Source of the DNA: an uncultured Aquimarina sp.
GTDB taxonomy: Bacteria > Bacteroidota > Bacteroidia > Flavobacteriales > Flavobacteriaceae
NCBI GenBank assembly: GCA_947500545.1
Contig: CANMSO010000002.1
Location: forward strand, 248,001 to 312,000
Length of the DNA: 64,000 bases
Reading direction: 5' to 3'
Made by a program: the position numbers and the translations under genes. Shown piece by piece: positions 26,753-36,060 of this stretch. A model generated the notes under the pieces. It made no database searches and was not told where the DNA came from. It saw only the letters and a list, made by a program, of their open reading frames with translations. Positions within the stretch are counted from its first letter, which is position 1. Each line of letters begins with the position of its first letter.

Positions 26753-29185
26753 CTATTCCTTGTCTTCAGATTCTTCTATATCTTCTTCTTCTTCTTCTTC
26801 TTCTTCTTCTTCTTCGTTAGGAATAATTTTTAAGGTGGGTTCTTTTAATGTTTTCTTGTTAGCTATACTGCGTTCCAAAGAAAGTAATAAAGATGGTAGA
26901 AGTAAGAGATTTGCAAGCATTGCAAATAATAGGGTAGTAGATACCAATCCTCCTAGTGCTTTTGTTCCTCCAAAATTTGAGATCATAAATACAGAGAAAC
27001 CAAAAAACAATACAGTAGAGGTATAAAACATACTTACTCCTGTTTCTCTTAGTGAAGCAAGAACAGATTTTCTAATTCTCCAGTGATTGGATTTTAATTC
27101 TTGTCGATACTTCGCAAGAAAATGTATAGTATCGTCTACAGAAATACCAAATGCAATACTAAAAACTAATATGGTTGATGGCTTGATAGGTACTCCCAGA
27201 TATCCCATTAACCCCGCTGTCATTAATAGTGGAAGTAGGTTAGGAATTAAAGAGATAATAATCATTTTAAATGACCTAAACATCCAGGCCATAAACAAGG
27301 CAATTAGAAATACTGCCAGCCCCAGAGAAAAAACAAGGTTCCATACTAGATATTTAGTACCCTTTTGAAAGACAAGTGCTTTACCTGTAAATGATACCTC
27401 ATATCGGTCCTTTGGAAATATTTTTTCGAGTTTTGGAAGCAGAGTTGCCTCTATACGTTCCATTTCTTCAGTACCAACATCTTTCATAAAAGTGGTAATC
27501 CTTGCATATTGACCCGTAGAATCAACATAGCTTTGCATTACACCAGCTTCGGACTCAAAACTTTTTGCATATGGAAGGATAAAGTTTCTCTCTTGGCTTG
27601 TTGGTAATTGATAATATTTCGGATTCCCATTATAGAAAGCTTGTTTAGAATATTTTACAAGACTAACAATAGAGATGGGTTTTGATAATTCTGGAGTTTC
27701 TTCTATCAATTCCTGCAGTTTCTCCATTCGCCTTAGTGTAGGGAGTTTCAAAACACCTTGTTTACGCTTTGTATTGATTAATATTTCTAATGGCATGATA
27801 CCATCAAATTCATCCTCAAAAAACTCTATATCTTGATAAAAACCAGCGGTTTTTGGCATGTCTTCTAATAAGCTTCCTGAAACTTTTATGGTGTAAATCC
27901 CAATAATACTTACTATTAGAATAATAACTGAAGAAAAATAAATAGTCACTCGTCGAGTTTTAACCATATTTTCCATCCAATCTACAAGTCTTTCTATCCA
28001 ACGCTTACCAAGATGTTTTAGGTGCCTTTCTTTGGGTTGAGGCATATAACTGTATATGATAGTTATAACCAATAGGCACAGAATAAAAAGTGCTACTATG
28101 TTAAGAGAGGCTACAATACCAAATTCTTTAAGAAGTTTACTTTCGGTTAATGCAAAAGTTGCGAATCCAGCGGCTGTAGTAATGTTGGTCATTAATGTAG
28201 CATTTCCAACTTTAGTAATGACACGTTGTAGTGATTTGGCTTTGTTTCCATGCTTTTTTATTTCCTGTTGGTATTTGTTGATCAGGAAAATACAATTGGG
28301 GATTCCGATGACGATAACCAGTGGAGGAATAATTGCAGTAAGCACGGTAATTTCATATTCTAAGAGGCCCAAAAGACCAAAAGCCCACATTACACCAATG
28401 ATTACAGCGGTCATAGATATAAAAGTAGCTCTGACAGATCTGAAAAAGAAAAAGAAAATGAGCGAAGTAACTACTAATGCTGCAACAATGAATATCAAAA
28501 TCTCATCCATTATGCTTTGAGAATTCATCGTTCTGATATATGGCATGCCAGATACTCTGACATCTATGTTGTGAGCGGCCTCAAATGCGTTAACAGAGGG
28601 TAGTAAGACTTTTTCAATAAACTTTTTCCTGATAGGGGTATTTACGATATCCTTTTTTAAGTAAAGGGCGCTTTGAATAGTTTTAGAATTTTTGCTATAA
28701 ACAAGCCCTTCGTAAAAAGGAAGTTTATTGAATAATTCGTATTCGTATTTGGCAGCCTGATTATCGGTAAATGTTGAATCTTTTATAAATGGAACCAATT
28801 CAAACCGTGGTGGGTTGTCTTGCTTTTCTAACTTTTTAAGATCTCTTAGTGAAACAACAAGATCTATCTCATCATACTGTTTAAAAAAGTTATTGAAATC
28901 ATTCCAGGCTTTTAGTTTTTCAGCAGTAAAAAGAGTGCTGTCTTTCACGGCCATAACAATCAAATTTCCTTCTTCTCCAAATTTGTCTAGGAATTTTTGA
29001 TACTCAATATTTACTTCATGATCATAAGGTAACAGATTAGCTTCGGTATAGGAAAACCTCATGTTTTTCCATTGAAACCCAAGAAAAACGGTAATACCGA
29101 TTATCACTAAAAATATAATTGCTCGATTGCGAAGTATAACTCCCGCAAGTGCGTTCCAAAATCCGAAACTGAATAATTTTGCCAT
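26753..29185 (-). CDS. MMPL/RND superfamily transporter
   Basis: 810 residues from the ATG at 29185; the ATG at 29206 adds MQLESKG. It has two halves, each with a first helix, a large periplasmic domain and five more helices. Segments such as ILTAIIPPLVIVIGIPNCIFLI and FSIAFGISVDDTIHFLAKYR hold the polar residues of the proton relay. This is the hydrophobe/lipid-type RND class rather than the antibiotic-pump class. The substrate is unknown, perhaps a lipid or hopanoid. The C-terminus is a run of 11 Glu encoded by GAA repeats, then DIEESEDKE. No accessory pump genes are adjacent. Confidence 0.9.
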   Translation of the reverse strand: MAKLFSFGFWNALAGVILRNRAIIFLVIIGITVFLGFQWKNMRFSYTEANLLPYDHEVNIEYQKFLDKFGEEGNLIVMAVKDSTLFTAEKLKAWNDFNNFFKQYDEIDLVVSLRDLKKLEKQDNPPRFELVPFIKDSTFTDNQAAKYEYELFNKLPFYEGLVYSKNSKTIQSALYLKKDIVNTPIRKKFIEKVLLPSVNAFEAAHNIDVRVSGMPYIRTMNSQSIMDEILIFIVAALVVTSLIFFFFFRSVRATFISMTAVIIGVMWAFGLLGLLEYEITVLTAIIPPLVIVIGIPNCIFLINKYQQEIKKHGNKAKSLQRVITKVGNATLMTNITTAAGFATFALTESKLLKEFGIVASLNIVALFILCLLVITIIYSYMPQPKERHLKHLGKRWIERLVDWMENMVKTRRVTIYFSSVIILIVSIIGIYTIKVSGSLLEDMPKTAGFYQDIEFFEDEFDGIMPLEILINTKRKQGVLKLPTLRRMEKLQELIEETPELSKPISIVSLVKYSKQAFYNGNPKYYQLPTSQERNFILPYAKSFESEAGVMQSYVDSTGQYARITTFMKDVGTEEMERIEATLLPKLEKIFPKDRYEVSFTGKALVFQKGTKYLVWNLVFSLGLAVFLIALFMAWMFRSFKMIIISLIPNLLPLLMTAGLMGYLGVPIKPSTILVFSIAFGISVDDTIHFLAKYRQELKSNHWRIRKSVLASLRETGVSMFYTSTVLFFGFSVFMISNFGGTKALGGLVSTTLLFAMLANLLLLPSLLLSLERSIANKKTLKEPTLKIIPNEEEEEEEEEEEDIEESEDKE

Positions 29186-29272
29186 CCCTTTACTTTCCAG
29201 TTGCAAATGTAAGGATTTGAAGGTTTATTATTTATGAATTTTTGTAAAGAAAATTATTTATTACAAAAAGGA

Positions 29273-31717
29273 TTAAAGTTTTAAATAGAAAGTAAACTTG
29301 AATGCGATATTGTCCTCAAATCGAGGTAAGTGATATGCTCCATATCGATAGGCAAAGCTAAGTCCAAAGCCAGCAAATAGTTTATTAATCTCGAAACCAG
29401 ATTCTTGATATCCTTGCTGTAGTGATATGAAATCTACACCTTGGTGATTTTCTGGATTACTAATATCCCCAATAGCATATCTAGTTATAAAGACTACTTC
29501 TGGTTTAAACCAATTTGTAATACGTACAGGTTCAATTCTATGCTTAATTTGTAGAGTAGCCAGCCTGTCACTAAAAAACTCACCAAAGAACATCGTCTCA
29601 AAAGTTCTTCTTCCGGCAACAGAAAATCTTTGTAAAACAGTCTCCTTTGTTGGCGCATTAGGATACGCATGATATAAATGTGTAAGCGGTATATCACCGT
29701 TGGCAATATCGGCCTCAAATAACATACTAGTGCGAGATTGATTAATGCGATTAATAACGTACTCCGTTTTTATGCCAATTTTACTGTAAGAAAAGTTGCT
29801 GTCAAATAATCCTTTAAAACCTTGAGTATACTGAGCGGTAATTTTAGGATATCCTTCATGGATTTCTTTAATTCCGTTAGGAGTTTTTAAGAATTTACTA
29901 AAAGGGCTCCATCGCAAAGCCATTGTAGCTTCGGTCATTTTGTAGGCAGAAAAAGCATCTCCATTATTTAGATAGTTATATCCCCCTGTTTGATTTATAT
30001 CACTTACCGAAACTTGAGTTTCTGATAAAAGTTTCGGGAAAATCTGCTGTTGTAAAGAGCTACTCCAGGTTCTGTGTTTGTAGTAAAAATCTATATTTAC
30101 CAATCGTGGTTCAAATAACGAGTATACTCTTCTGTCTGTTAGATAAAGGAAACTTCCTACTTCCTTAATGTCATCTGTGTAATTAACATTTAACCAAGAG
30201 CTTAATTTTTTGTTGACCATTACGCCTCCTCCAACACCATATTTGGATTTGGAATCTCTAAAACCATAAACAAGGTATCCTTCTGCTCTAAATCTTTTAG
30301 AAAATTTGGTATTGGTTACACCTCCAAGTCCTAATCTTAACCCCTCGAAGTTGTTGTATTTAATAGGGTAGGTAAGGTCAAAATCAAAAAAACCAATAGG
30401 ATAGTACCCGATATTGAAACGCTGTATAACATCGATTCTACGCTTTATATTTTGAGCCTTTACAATACTGTCAACAATGGGGAAAGAATTCAGATCCTTT
30501 TCTGTAATTGCACTTGTACGATATTGGTTCCAATACGCTTCTGATCTGTTATTTGCTTCTGGGTCAATTTTTATTGAAGGTTGGGTTTTTCTAATATTTT
30601 GTTTGGTATTTAACTCAATGTCAAATAAATCAGTTGTTGAAACCAGGAAATCGTTATTCCCAGTGTAGCTTTTTTTATCATTGCCTAATCTACCTACAGA
30701 TATCTGTCCTCCAAAAAGACTTACCTTCTGTCTCCCTTTACCTGGTCTTATTGTAATTTCTTGGCTTTTCGGAAACCAACTTTTTTCTTCAGAAAAGTAC
30801 TCAAAATCATGAGTAGCCATTACATTTAATTCTCCTCTTAATTCTATAATGGCTTTTTGAATAGCTAGAGTTTTTATATCGATATACAATACCCCTTCTA
30901 AGCTTGCAAAGTTTTTTGATTTACGAGGTTGAAAAAGTATTACAAAGGCAGGGTTTTTATCTTGAGTAGTATTTAAAATCTTGTAATAGTAGTTTTTGAG
31001 CGCTCTTTTGGATAGTGGCCCAATGTATTTGTTATTGAAAATAGTATAATCCTCTTCGTAAAGAGAATTAGATTGTATTTTGATACCTAATATATTATAG
31101 ATAGGCTCTTCAAAACCTGTCATTCGAGTCGCTAGAACTTTTTCTTTTTCTCCAGACTTATCATTAAATTGATGATCGCTTATTTTTTCGGATAAAAAGG
31201 AATGGGCTTTGTTAAGTAGATTTTCAAGATCAATATTTGTGGTATCTGAAGCTACATTTAACTTAGCTTGATTGTCTTCTGTTATCTTGAATTTATTATA
31301 GCTTTTGTAGCTAAAACTATGTAAAGATCTTTTGGGGTTGTTTTGATTTTTCCTGCGTATGGCTTGTTTGATAATCTTGGCAGCAACATTGTTTGTAATG
31401 TCTAGATTTACTGTGCCTAGATTTTCTTCATTAGGATTAAGTTTTATCTCAATTTTCTCATCATTCTCTGACTGGATTAAAACAGTTTCTGTTTGATATC
31501 CTAAATAACTTATTGTAAGATTTAAAGGGTAACTTTTGCAACGTATAATAAATTCTCCATTTACAGATGTTAAGGCATAAGAGGAATTACTGGTTTTTAC
31601 CGTTGCAAAAGGCAAAGGTTGATTAGAACCTGCATCAATCACAATACCATTAATGCTTACTTGAGATATTAAGATAAAGTGGGTAAAAAATAATAAACAA
31701 AATAATTTGTTTCGCAT
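29273..31717 (-). CDS. DUF5686 outer-membrane protein with CarboxypepD_reg-like domain
   Basis: 814 residues from the ATG at 31717 (MRNKLFCLLFFTHFI signal peptide; an earlier ATG at 31735 is weaker). Residues about 22-95 form a carboxypeptidase-D regulatory-like beta-sandwich (INGIVIDAGSNQPLPFATV and LTISYLGYQTETV) as in TonB-dependent outer-membrane proteins. The rest matches the DUF5686 layout, with a helical and mixed middle and a C-terminal barrel ending FKFTFYLKL. There is no plug domain, so it is not a classical TonB receptor. Its substrate and role are unknown. It stands alone between the MMPL gene and frr. Confidence 0.85.
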   Translation of the reverse strand: MRNKLFCLLFFTHFILISQVSINGIVIDAGSNQPLPFATVKTSNSSYALTSVNGEFIIRCKSYPLNLTISYLGYQTETVLIQSENDEKIEIKLNPNEENLGTVNLDITNNVAAKIIKQAIRRKNQNNPKRSLHSFSYKSYNKFKITEDNQAKLNVASDTTNIDLENLLNKAHSFLSEKISDHQFNDKSGEKEKVLATRMTGFEEPIYNILGIKIQSNSLYEEDYTIFNNKYIGPLSKRALKNYYYKILNTTQDKNPAFVILFQPRKSKNFASLEGVLYIDIKTLAIQKAIIELRGELNVMATHDFEYFSEEKSWFPKSQEITIRPGKGRQKVSLFGGQISVGRLGNDKKSYTGNNDFLVSTTDLFDIELNTKQNIRKTQPSIKIDPEANNRSEAYWNQYRTSAITEKDLNSFPIVDSIVKAQNIKRRIDVIQRFNIGYYPIGFFDFDLTYPIKYNNFEGLRLGLGGVTNTKFSKRFRAEGYLVYGFRDSKSKYGVGGGVMVNKKLSSWLNVNYTDDIKEVGSFLYLTDRRVYSLFEPRLVNIDFYYKHRTWSSSLQQQIFPKLLSETQVSVSDINQTGGYNYLNNGDAFSAYKMTEATMALRWSPFSKFLKTPNGIKEIHEGYPKITAQYTQGFKGLFDSNFSYSKIGIKTEYVINRINQSRTSMLFEADIANGDIPLTHLYHAYPNAPTKETVLQRFSVAGRRTFETMFFGEFFSDRLATLQIKHRIEPVRITNWFKPEVVFITRYAIGDISNPENHQGVDFISLQQGYQESGFEINKLFAGFGLSFAYRYGAYHLPRFEDNIAFKFTFYLKL

Positions 31718-31749
31718 TATACTGACGGGGTTCAAAAAAACGAAGATAC

Positions 31750-31781
31750 AAAAAAAGCGTTTTCATTATGAAAACGCTTTT
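31750..31781 (-). terminator. Terminator of pyrH-frr
   Basis: AAAAGCGTTTTC (31753-31764) pairs with GAAAACGCTTTT (31770-31781) around ATTAT. On the minus strand it is followed by seven T. It lies 28 bases after the frr stop. Confidence 0.88.
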
Positions 31782-31808
31782 GTATATAATTTCCGTACAA
31801 AAAAAGTG

Positions 31809-32372
31809 TTAAACTGTCATAATCTCTTTTTCCTTGATAGTTAGCATTTCATCTATCTTCTTAATATACAAGTCTGTTAACGTCTGAATATCTTGCTCTG
31901 TATTTTTTGCTAGATCTTCAGATAGTCCTTCTTTTTCTAATTTTTTGATTTCATTATTGGCATTTTTACGATCATTTCGAACTCCAATTTTAGAATCTTC
32001 GGCCTCAGCCTTGGCTTGTTTAGCCAGATCTTTACGTCTTTCTTCAGTAAGAGGAGGTACACTTATAATTACACTTTCTCCATTATTCATTGGATTAAAT
32101 CCCAGATTAGCAGCCTGAATTCCTTTTTCAATCTCAGGGATAAGCGACTTCTCAAAAGGTTGAATAGTAATCGTCCTTGCATCTGGAGTGCTTACATTTC
32201 CTACTTGGTTTAATGGAGTTGGTGAGCCGTAATACTCAACCATAACACCACCAAGCATAGCCGGAGAAGCCTTTCCTGCTCGAATATTAAGAAGTTTTTT
32301 TTCTAAATGAACAATTGCAGCTTGCATGGATTCTTTGGCAGAATCTATAATAAAATCTATTTCTTCTTTCAT
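31809..32372 (-). CDS. frr: Ribosome recycling factor
   Basis: 187 residues (the family is about 185). It releases the ribosome from mRNA after termination together with EF-G. The three-helix-bundle signature is visible: MQAAIVHLEKKLLNIRAGKASPAML at the start, the segment TPLNQVGNVSTPDARTITIQPFEKS, and the long helices with LTEERRKDLAKQAKAEAED. It follows pyrH by 55 bases on the same strand, the usual pairing, and is closed by a terminator. Confidence 0.98.
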   Translation of the reverse strand: MKEEIDFIIDSAKESMQAAIVHLEKKLLNIRAGKASPAMLGGVMVEYYGSPTPLNQVGNVSTPDARTITIQPFEKSLIPEIEKGIQAANLGFNPMNNGESVIISVPPLTEERRKDLAKQAKAEAEDSKIGVRNDRKNANNEIKKLEKEGLSEDLAKNTEQDIQTLTDLYIKKIDEMLTIKEKEIMTV

Positions 32373-32427
32373 TTTTTAGTTCTTTTCTTTGGACTAATCA
32401 AAAAATAAGCCAATATAAATATATGGA

Positions 32428-33135
32428 TTAAAGATTTACTCGGGTACCAACAGACTCTCCAGAAACTACCTTGAGAAGATTTTCTGATTTGTTCATGTCA
32501 AATACTATTATTGGTAACTCGTTTTCCTGACTTAATGTAAATGCTGTCGTATCCATCACTTTCAGCCCTTTTCGCAAAACATCATCAAATGATATAAAAT
32601 CAAATTTTGTTGCATCAGCATTTTTCTCTGGATCCGAAGTATAAATCCCATCAACTCTAGTACCTTTTAGGATTACATCTGCATTGATCTCAATTGCTCT
32701 AAGTACTGCTGCAGAATCTGTTGTAAAATATGGATTCCCTGTTCCGCCACCAAAGATGACAACCCTTCCTTTTTCAAGGTGTCTTAGTGCTCGTCTTTTA
32801 ATAAATGGTTCAGCTACTTCATTGATTTTTATCGCCGATTGTAATCTTGTAGGGATTTCAGCATCTTCTAAAGCACTTTGTAATGCCAGACCGTTAATTA
32901 CCGTAGCAAGCATTCCCATATGATCTGCTTGAACTCTATCCATCCCTTTGCTGGCACCGGCAACACCTCTGAAAATATTACCTCCTCCAATAACGATTGC
33001 TACTTCTACACCTTTGTCTGTGATTTTTTTGATTTCCTGGGCATATTCTGCCAATCTTTTGGGATCAATACCGTATTGGCGATCACCCATTAGGGCCTCA
33101 CCAGATAGTTTTAGTAATACTCTTTTGTATTTCAT
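32428..33135 (-). CDS. pyrH: UMP kinase
   Basis: 235 residues, the bacterial hexameric UMP kinase, making UDP from UMP and ATP. The amino-acid-kinase fold begins [18 protein letters not shown], with [13 protein letters not shown] and the [18 protein letters not shown] segment. [23 protein letters not shown] carries the UMP/ATP-binding glycines. Length is standard (about 235-240). It leads a two-gene operon with frr, and a perfect -7 box stands 21-28 bases upstream. Confidence 0.98.
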   Translation of the reverse strand: MKYKRVLLKLSGEALMGDRQYGIDPKRLAEYAQEIKKITDKGVEVAIVIGGGNIFRGVAGASKGMDRVQADHMGMLATVINGLALQSALEDAEIPTRLQSAIKINEVAEPFIKRRALRHLEKGRVVIFGGGTGNPYFTTDSAAVLRAIEINADVILKGTRVDGIYTSDPEKNADATKFDFISFDDVLRKGLKVMDTTAFTLSQENELPIIVFDMNKSENLLKVVSGESVGTRVNL

Positions 33136-33155
33136 TGTTGGGTTTAACTGTGATG

Positions 33156-33163
33156 CAAATATA
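33156..33163 (-). promoter_or_regulatory. -7 box of pyrH
   Basis: Minus-strand TATATTTG exactly fits TAnnTTTG, 21-28 bases before the start codon. No clear -33 TTTG. Confidence 0.4.
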
Positions 33164-33490
33164 ATGATATTCTTAATTTAGAAAATACTTTAGAATAGAA
33201 AGGTATTTTTTTTAAGTAGGTTCATGAATTTTGAAATTAAAAAGCCCCTTTAAAAAAGGGTCCTTTTCCCCTGATCAAGGTATTGATTGGCTTTACATTA
33301 TGTTATACGTTTGCCACGGGGAAAACAAAAAAATGAGGGGGATGATAAATATTTTTGAAATGGAACTTAAACGTTTTGTATTGACTGATTGGGGAGTTAG
33401 TCTTTATTTTGGGGGTAATACCTTGAAGAAATTTGGGGTTTTATTGCGTTGTCTGGTCTATTAAAGAATATTTTGAAATATGGAGAAGAA

Positions 33491-33521
33491 AAAAAACCGC
33501 TTTCGTTAGAAAGCGGTTTTT
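33491..33521 (-). terminator. Terminator after tsf
   Basis: AAAACCGCTTTC (33493-33504) pairs with GAAAGCGGTTTT (33509-33520) around GTTA, with T tracts on both strands. It lies 38 bases past the tsf stop. Confidence 0.88.
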
Positions 33522-33558
33522 GATTTTTCGCAGATTGCGAAAGAAAGTTATTTAAGGA

Positions 33559-34524
33559 TTATCCTAGTGCTACTCTTTCAAAGCTAACAACAGAAACGTC
33601 TCCTAATGATTTTACATAAGCTGCAACACTTTTCTTTTCATCTTTGATGAAATTTTGATCAAGAAGACATTGCTCTTGATCAAGAGTAGTATTGTCTGAA
33701 ATAAATCTTTCTAATTTACCAGGAAGTATTCTATCCCAGATTTGTTCAGGTTTACCTTCGGCCTTAAGTTCTGCTTTCAGGTTTTCTTCAGCTTTTGCAA
33801 TTACTTCGTCAGTCAATTGAGATCTAGAAATAAATTGAGGAACATTTTTCAATGTTTTTCCTAATCTACCAAGTTCTATATTTTCTTTTTCAATAGCAGC
33901 AATTCTTGCTTGTGTTTCTGAAGCTACATATTCTGGGTCAAAATCTTTGTAAGAAAGTGTAGTGGCCCCCATTGAAGCAACTTGCATTGAAATATCTTTG
34001 GCAAGAGCCTCGGCACCATTAATTTCAGATGATAACCCTGTAAGTGCAGCTATTTTGTTTCCGTGGATATAGGATCCAACAAAAGGAGCTTCTAATACTT
34101 TAAACCCTCCGATTTCGATTTTTTCACCAATAACACCTGTCTGCTCAGTAAGTTTTTCCTGAACTGTCATACCGTTAAAGTCTGCAGCTAAAAACTCTTC
34201 TTTTGAAGAGGTTGTAAGTGCTAATTCAGCTAATTCTCTAGCTAAAGAAACGAAAGAGTCATTTTTTCCAACGAAATCAGTTTCACAGTTAAGAGAAACA
34301 ATTACACCTTTGTTTTTAGCGTCATTAACTTTTGCGATAACTGCACCTTCAGCAGAATCTCTGTCGGCTCTTTTATCAGCGATTTTCTGTCCTTTTTCTC
34401 TAAGGATTTTGATAGCTTTGTCAAAATCTCCATCAGCTTCAACAAGTGCTTTTTTACAGTCCATCATTCCGGCACCTGTAGCTTTACGCAATTTACTTAC
34501 TTCTGCGGCGGTAATCTTTGCCAT
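33559..34524 (-). CDS. tsf: Elongation factor Ts
   Basis: 321 residues, the nucleotide-exchange factor that recycles EF-Tu-GDP. The N-terminal UBA-like domain is clear (EVSKLRKATGAGMMDCKKAL), as is the core with VSLNCETDFVGKN, the conserved EF-Tu-binding segment. The length is longer than E. coli (283), as usual in Bacteroidota. It follows rpsB on the same strand, separated by a terminator-like hairpin. Confidence 0.98.
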   Translation of the reverse strand: MAKITAAEVSKLRKATGAGMMDCKKALVEADGDFDKAIKILREKGQKIADKRADRDSAEGAVIAKVNDAKNKGVIVSLNCETDFVGKNDSFVSLARELAELALTTSSKEEFLAADFNGMTVQEKLTEQTGVIGEKIEIGGFKVLEAPFVGSYIHGNKIAALTGLSSEINGAEALAKDISMQVASMGATTLSYKDFDPEYVASETQARIAAIEKENIELGRLGKTLKNVPQFISRSQLTDEVIAKAEENLKAELKAEGKPEQIWDRILPGKLERFISDNTTLDQEQCLLDQNFIKDEKKSVAAYVKSLGDVSVVSFERVALG

Positions 34525-34562
34525 ATCGTTTTAATATTTAATGTGTAAATGTGTTTTTGTAT

Positions 34563-34613
34563 AAAAAAAGAGTCGTTTAGTTTGTACTGCAATAGTAAAG
34601 AACCAAACGACTC
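34563..34613 (-). terminator. Attenuator-like hairpin between rpsB and tsf
   Basis: GAGTCGTTT (34570-34578) pairs with AAACGACTC (34605-34613), with a small inner stem TACT/AGTA. On the minus strand the stem is followed by seven T (34569-34563). This should end part of the rpsB transcripts before tsf, as is known between rpsB and tsf in E. coli. Confidence 0.75.
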
Positions 34614-34661
34614 ATCAATTTTAAAACTATAATGATTGTCTAAGTGTCAATCAATGAATGT

Positions 34662-35543
34662 TTATTCTTCTTCTTGCTTTGCATCTTCCGCAACCACCGG
34701 TGCTTCAACTACCGCTTTTTCAGCTTTTGCTGGAGTTTTAGCCTTTGCAGGAGCTTCAGCTACCGCTTTTTCAGCTTTTGCCGGAGCTTCTGTCTTTGCT
34801 GGTGCTTCAGCTTTTGCTTTTGCATCATCCTTTTTAGGAGCGTCTTTTGAAGCTTTTCTCTCGCTTAAGCCTTCGATAATTGCATCACTAACATAGGTCA
34901 TTACCTTGTCGATAGATTTAGAAGCATCATCATTTGCAGGGATCAAATAGTCAACCTGACGTGGGTCAGAATTGGTATCTACCATTGCGAAAATAGGAAT
35001 GTTTAATTTCTGAGCTTCTTTTACTGCGATGTGCTCGCGGGTAATATCTACAACAAATAATGCTCCAGGTAGACGAGTCATATCAGAAATAGAACCAAGG
35101 TTCTTTTCTAATTTAGCTCTTAAACGATCTACTTGTAAACGTTCTTTTTTAGATAGAGTGTTAAAAGTACCGTCTTTCTTCATTCTATCAATTGCAGCCA
35201 TTTTCTTAACCGCTTTACGAATAGTAACAAAGTTAGTAAGCATACCACCTGGCCATCTTTCTGTGATGTATGGCTGGTTGGCTTTAGCTGCTTTTTCAGC
35301 TACGATTTCTTTAGCTTGTTTTTTAGTCGCAACAAAAAGGATTTTTCTGCCGGACGCTGCAATCTTTTTTAAAGCCTCACTAGATTCTTCAATTTTTGCA
35401 GCAGTTTTATATAAGTTAATGATGTGAATACCATTACGCTCCATATAGATATATGGCGCCATATTTGGATCCCATCTTCTTGTTAGGTGACCAAAGTGTA
35501 CACCTGCATCAAGTAATTCTTTTACTTCGATATTGTTTGCCAT
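34662..35543 (-). CDS. rpsB: 30S ribosomal protein S2 with C-terminal extension
   Basis: 293 residues. Residues 1 to about 230 are typical S2 (KELLDAGVHFGHLTRRWDPNMAPYI, the KILFVATKKQAKEIV and WPGGMLTNF segments). About 55 further residues form a low-complexity tail of repeated KAEAPAKTEAPAKAEKAV-type units ending in acidic EDAKQEEE, beyond the usual 240 residues. A structured leader lies 28 bases upstream. The gene leads the rpsB-tsf unit. The tail may be disordered. Confidence 0.97.
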   Translation of the reverse strand: MANNIEVKELLDAGVHFGHLTRRWDPNMAPYIYMERNGIHIINLYKTAAKIEESSEALKKIAASGRKILFVATKKQAKEIVAEKAAKANQPYITERWPGGMLTNFVTIRKAVKKMAAIDRMKKDGTFNTLSKKERLQVDRLRAKLEKNLGSISDMTRLPGALFVVDITREHIAVKEAQKLNIPIFAMVDTNSDPRQVDYLIPANDDASKSIDKVMTYVSDAIIEGLSERKASKDAPKKDDAKAKAEAPAKTEAPAKAEKAVAEAPAKAKTPAKAEKAVVEAPVVAEDAKQEEE

Positions 35544-35570
35544 TTTTGTAATAGTTTACGTTCTGTTGAA

Positions 35571-35626
35571 TTAGCAATGCTCAAGTGGCTACTTTATTAG
35601 TATGGCCTTGCGCATTTAGATGCTAA
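35571..35626 (-). ncRNA. Structured 5' leader of rpsB (candidate S2 autoregulatory element)
   Basis: On the minus strand TTAGC (35626-35622) pairs with GCTAA (35575-35571), AATGC (35616-35612) with GCATT (35580-35576), and an inner stem GGC-ca-TACT / AGTA-GCC closes an AATAA loop. Interior bulges are ATCTA on one side and short unpaired stretches on the other. It sits 28-83 bases upstream of rpsB. S2 leaders are known in several phyla. Identity with a known family is not tested. Confidence 0.6.
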
Positions 35627-35673
35627 ACTAACCTCCGAATACTCGGGATAACAACAAATACTGTTTTAATAAA

Positions 35674-36060
35674 TTAACGTTTAGAGAACTGGAATTTCTT
35701 ACGAGCTTTCTTCTGTCCGAATTTCTTACGCTCTACCATTCTTGGATCTCTGGTCAATAAACCTTCAGGCTTAAGGATAGATCTGTTTTCTTCGTCTAAC
35801 TCGCATACCGCTCTTGATATTGCTAAACGAACAGCTTCCGCTTGTCCTGTTATTCCTCCACCATAGACATTTACAGTAACATCGTATTTATCTTCATTGC
35901 TTGTTAAAGTCAATGGCTGATTTACTTTGTATTGTAAAGTTCCAGTAGTGAAGTAGTCATTAAGGTCTTTTTTATTAACCGTAATTTTTCCAGAACCATC
36001 TTTAAGGTAAATTCTGGCTACTGCCGTTTTTCTACGGCCAATTTTGTGAATAACTTCCAT
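35674..36060 (-). CDS. rpsI: 30S ribosomal protein S9
   Basis: 128 residues, the usual length. It begins [20 protein letters not shown], with GGGITGQAEAVRLAISRAV in the middle and the basic tail KARKKFQFSKR that reaches the P-site tRNA. Its start codon shares a base with the rplM stop (TAATG), so the two are translationally coupled, the almost universal rplM-rpsI order. Confidence 0.98.
   Translation of the reverse strand: MEVIHKIGRRKTAVARIYLKDGSGKITVNKKDLNDYFTTGTLQYKVNQPLTLTSNEDKYDVTVNVYGGGITGQAEAVRLAISRAVCELDEENRSILKPEGLLTRDPRMVERKKFGQKKARKKFQFSKR

Larger units (their letters stand above)
33136..33558. other. Intergenic region between tsf and pyrH
   Basis: 423 bases. It holds the pyrH -7 box (33156-33163), poor inverted repeats around 33245-33275 and the tsf terminator (33491-33521). 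A 77-codon plus-strand frame (33231-33464) has no recognisable domain and I do not accept it as a gene. Confidence 0.65.

Noticed and set aside
26760..27026. Serine-rich plus-strand frame
   Set aside because: It is the antisense reading of the GAA repeat and tail of the MMPL gene.
33231..33464. 77-codon plus-strand frame between tsf and pyrH
   Set aside because: No recognisable domain, no good start context, and overlap with short inverted repeats of the intergenic region. Composition does not resemble the neighbouring genes.
34636..34896. Ala/Phe-rich plus-strand frames opposite rpsB
   Set aside because: Antisense shadow of the repetitive S2 tail.
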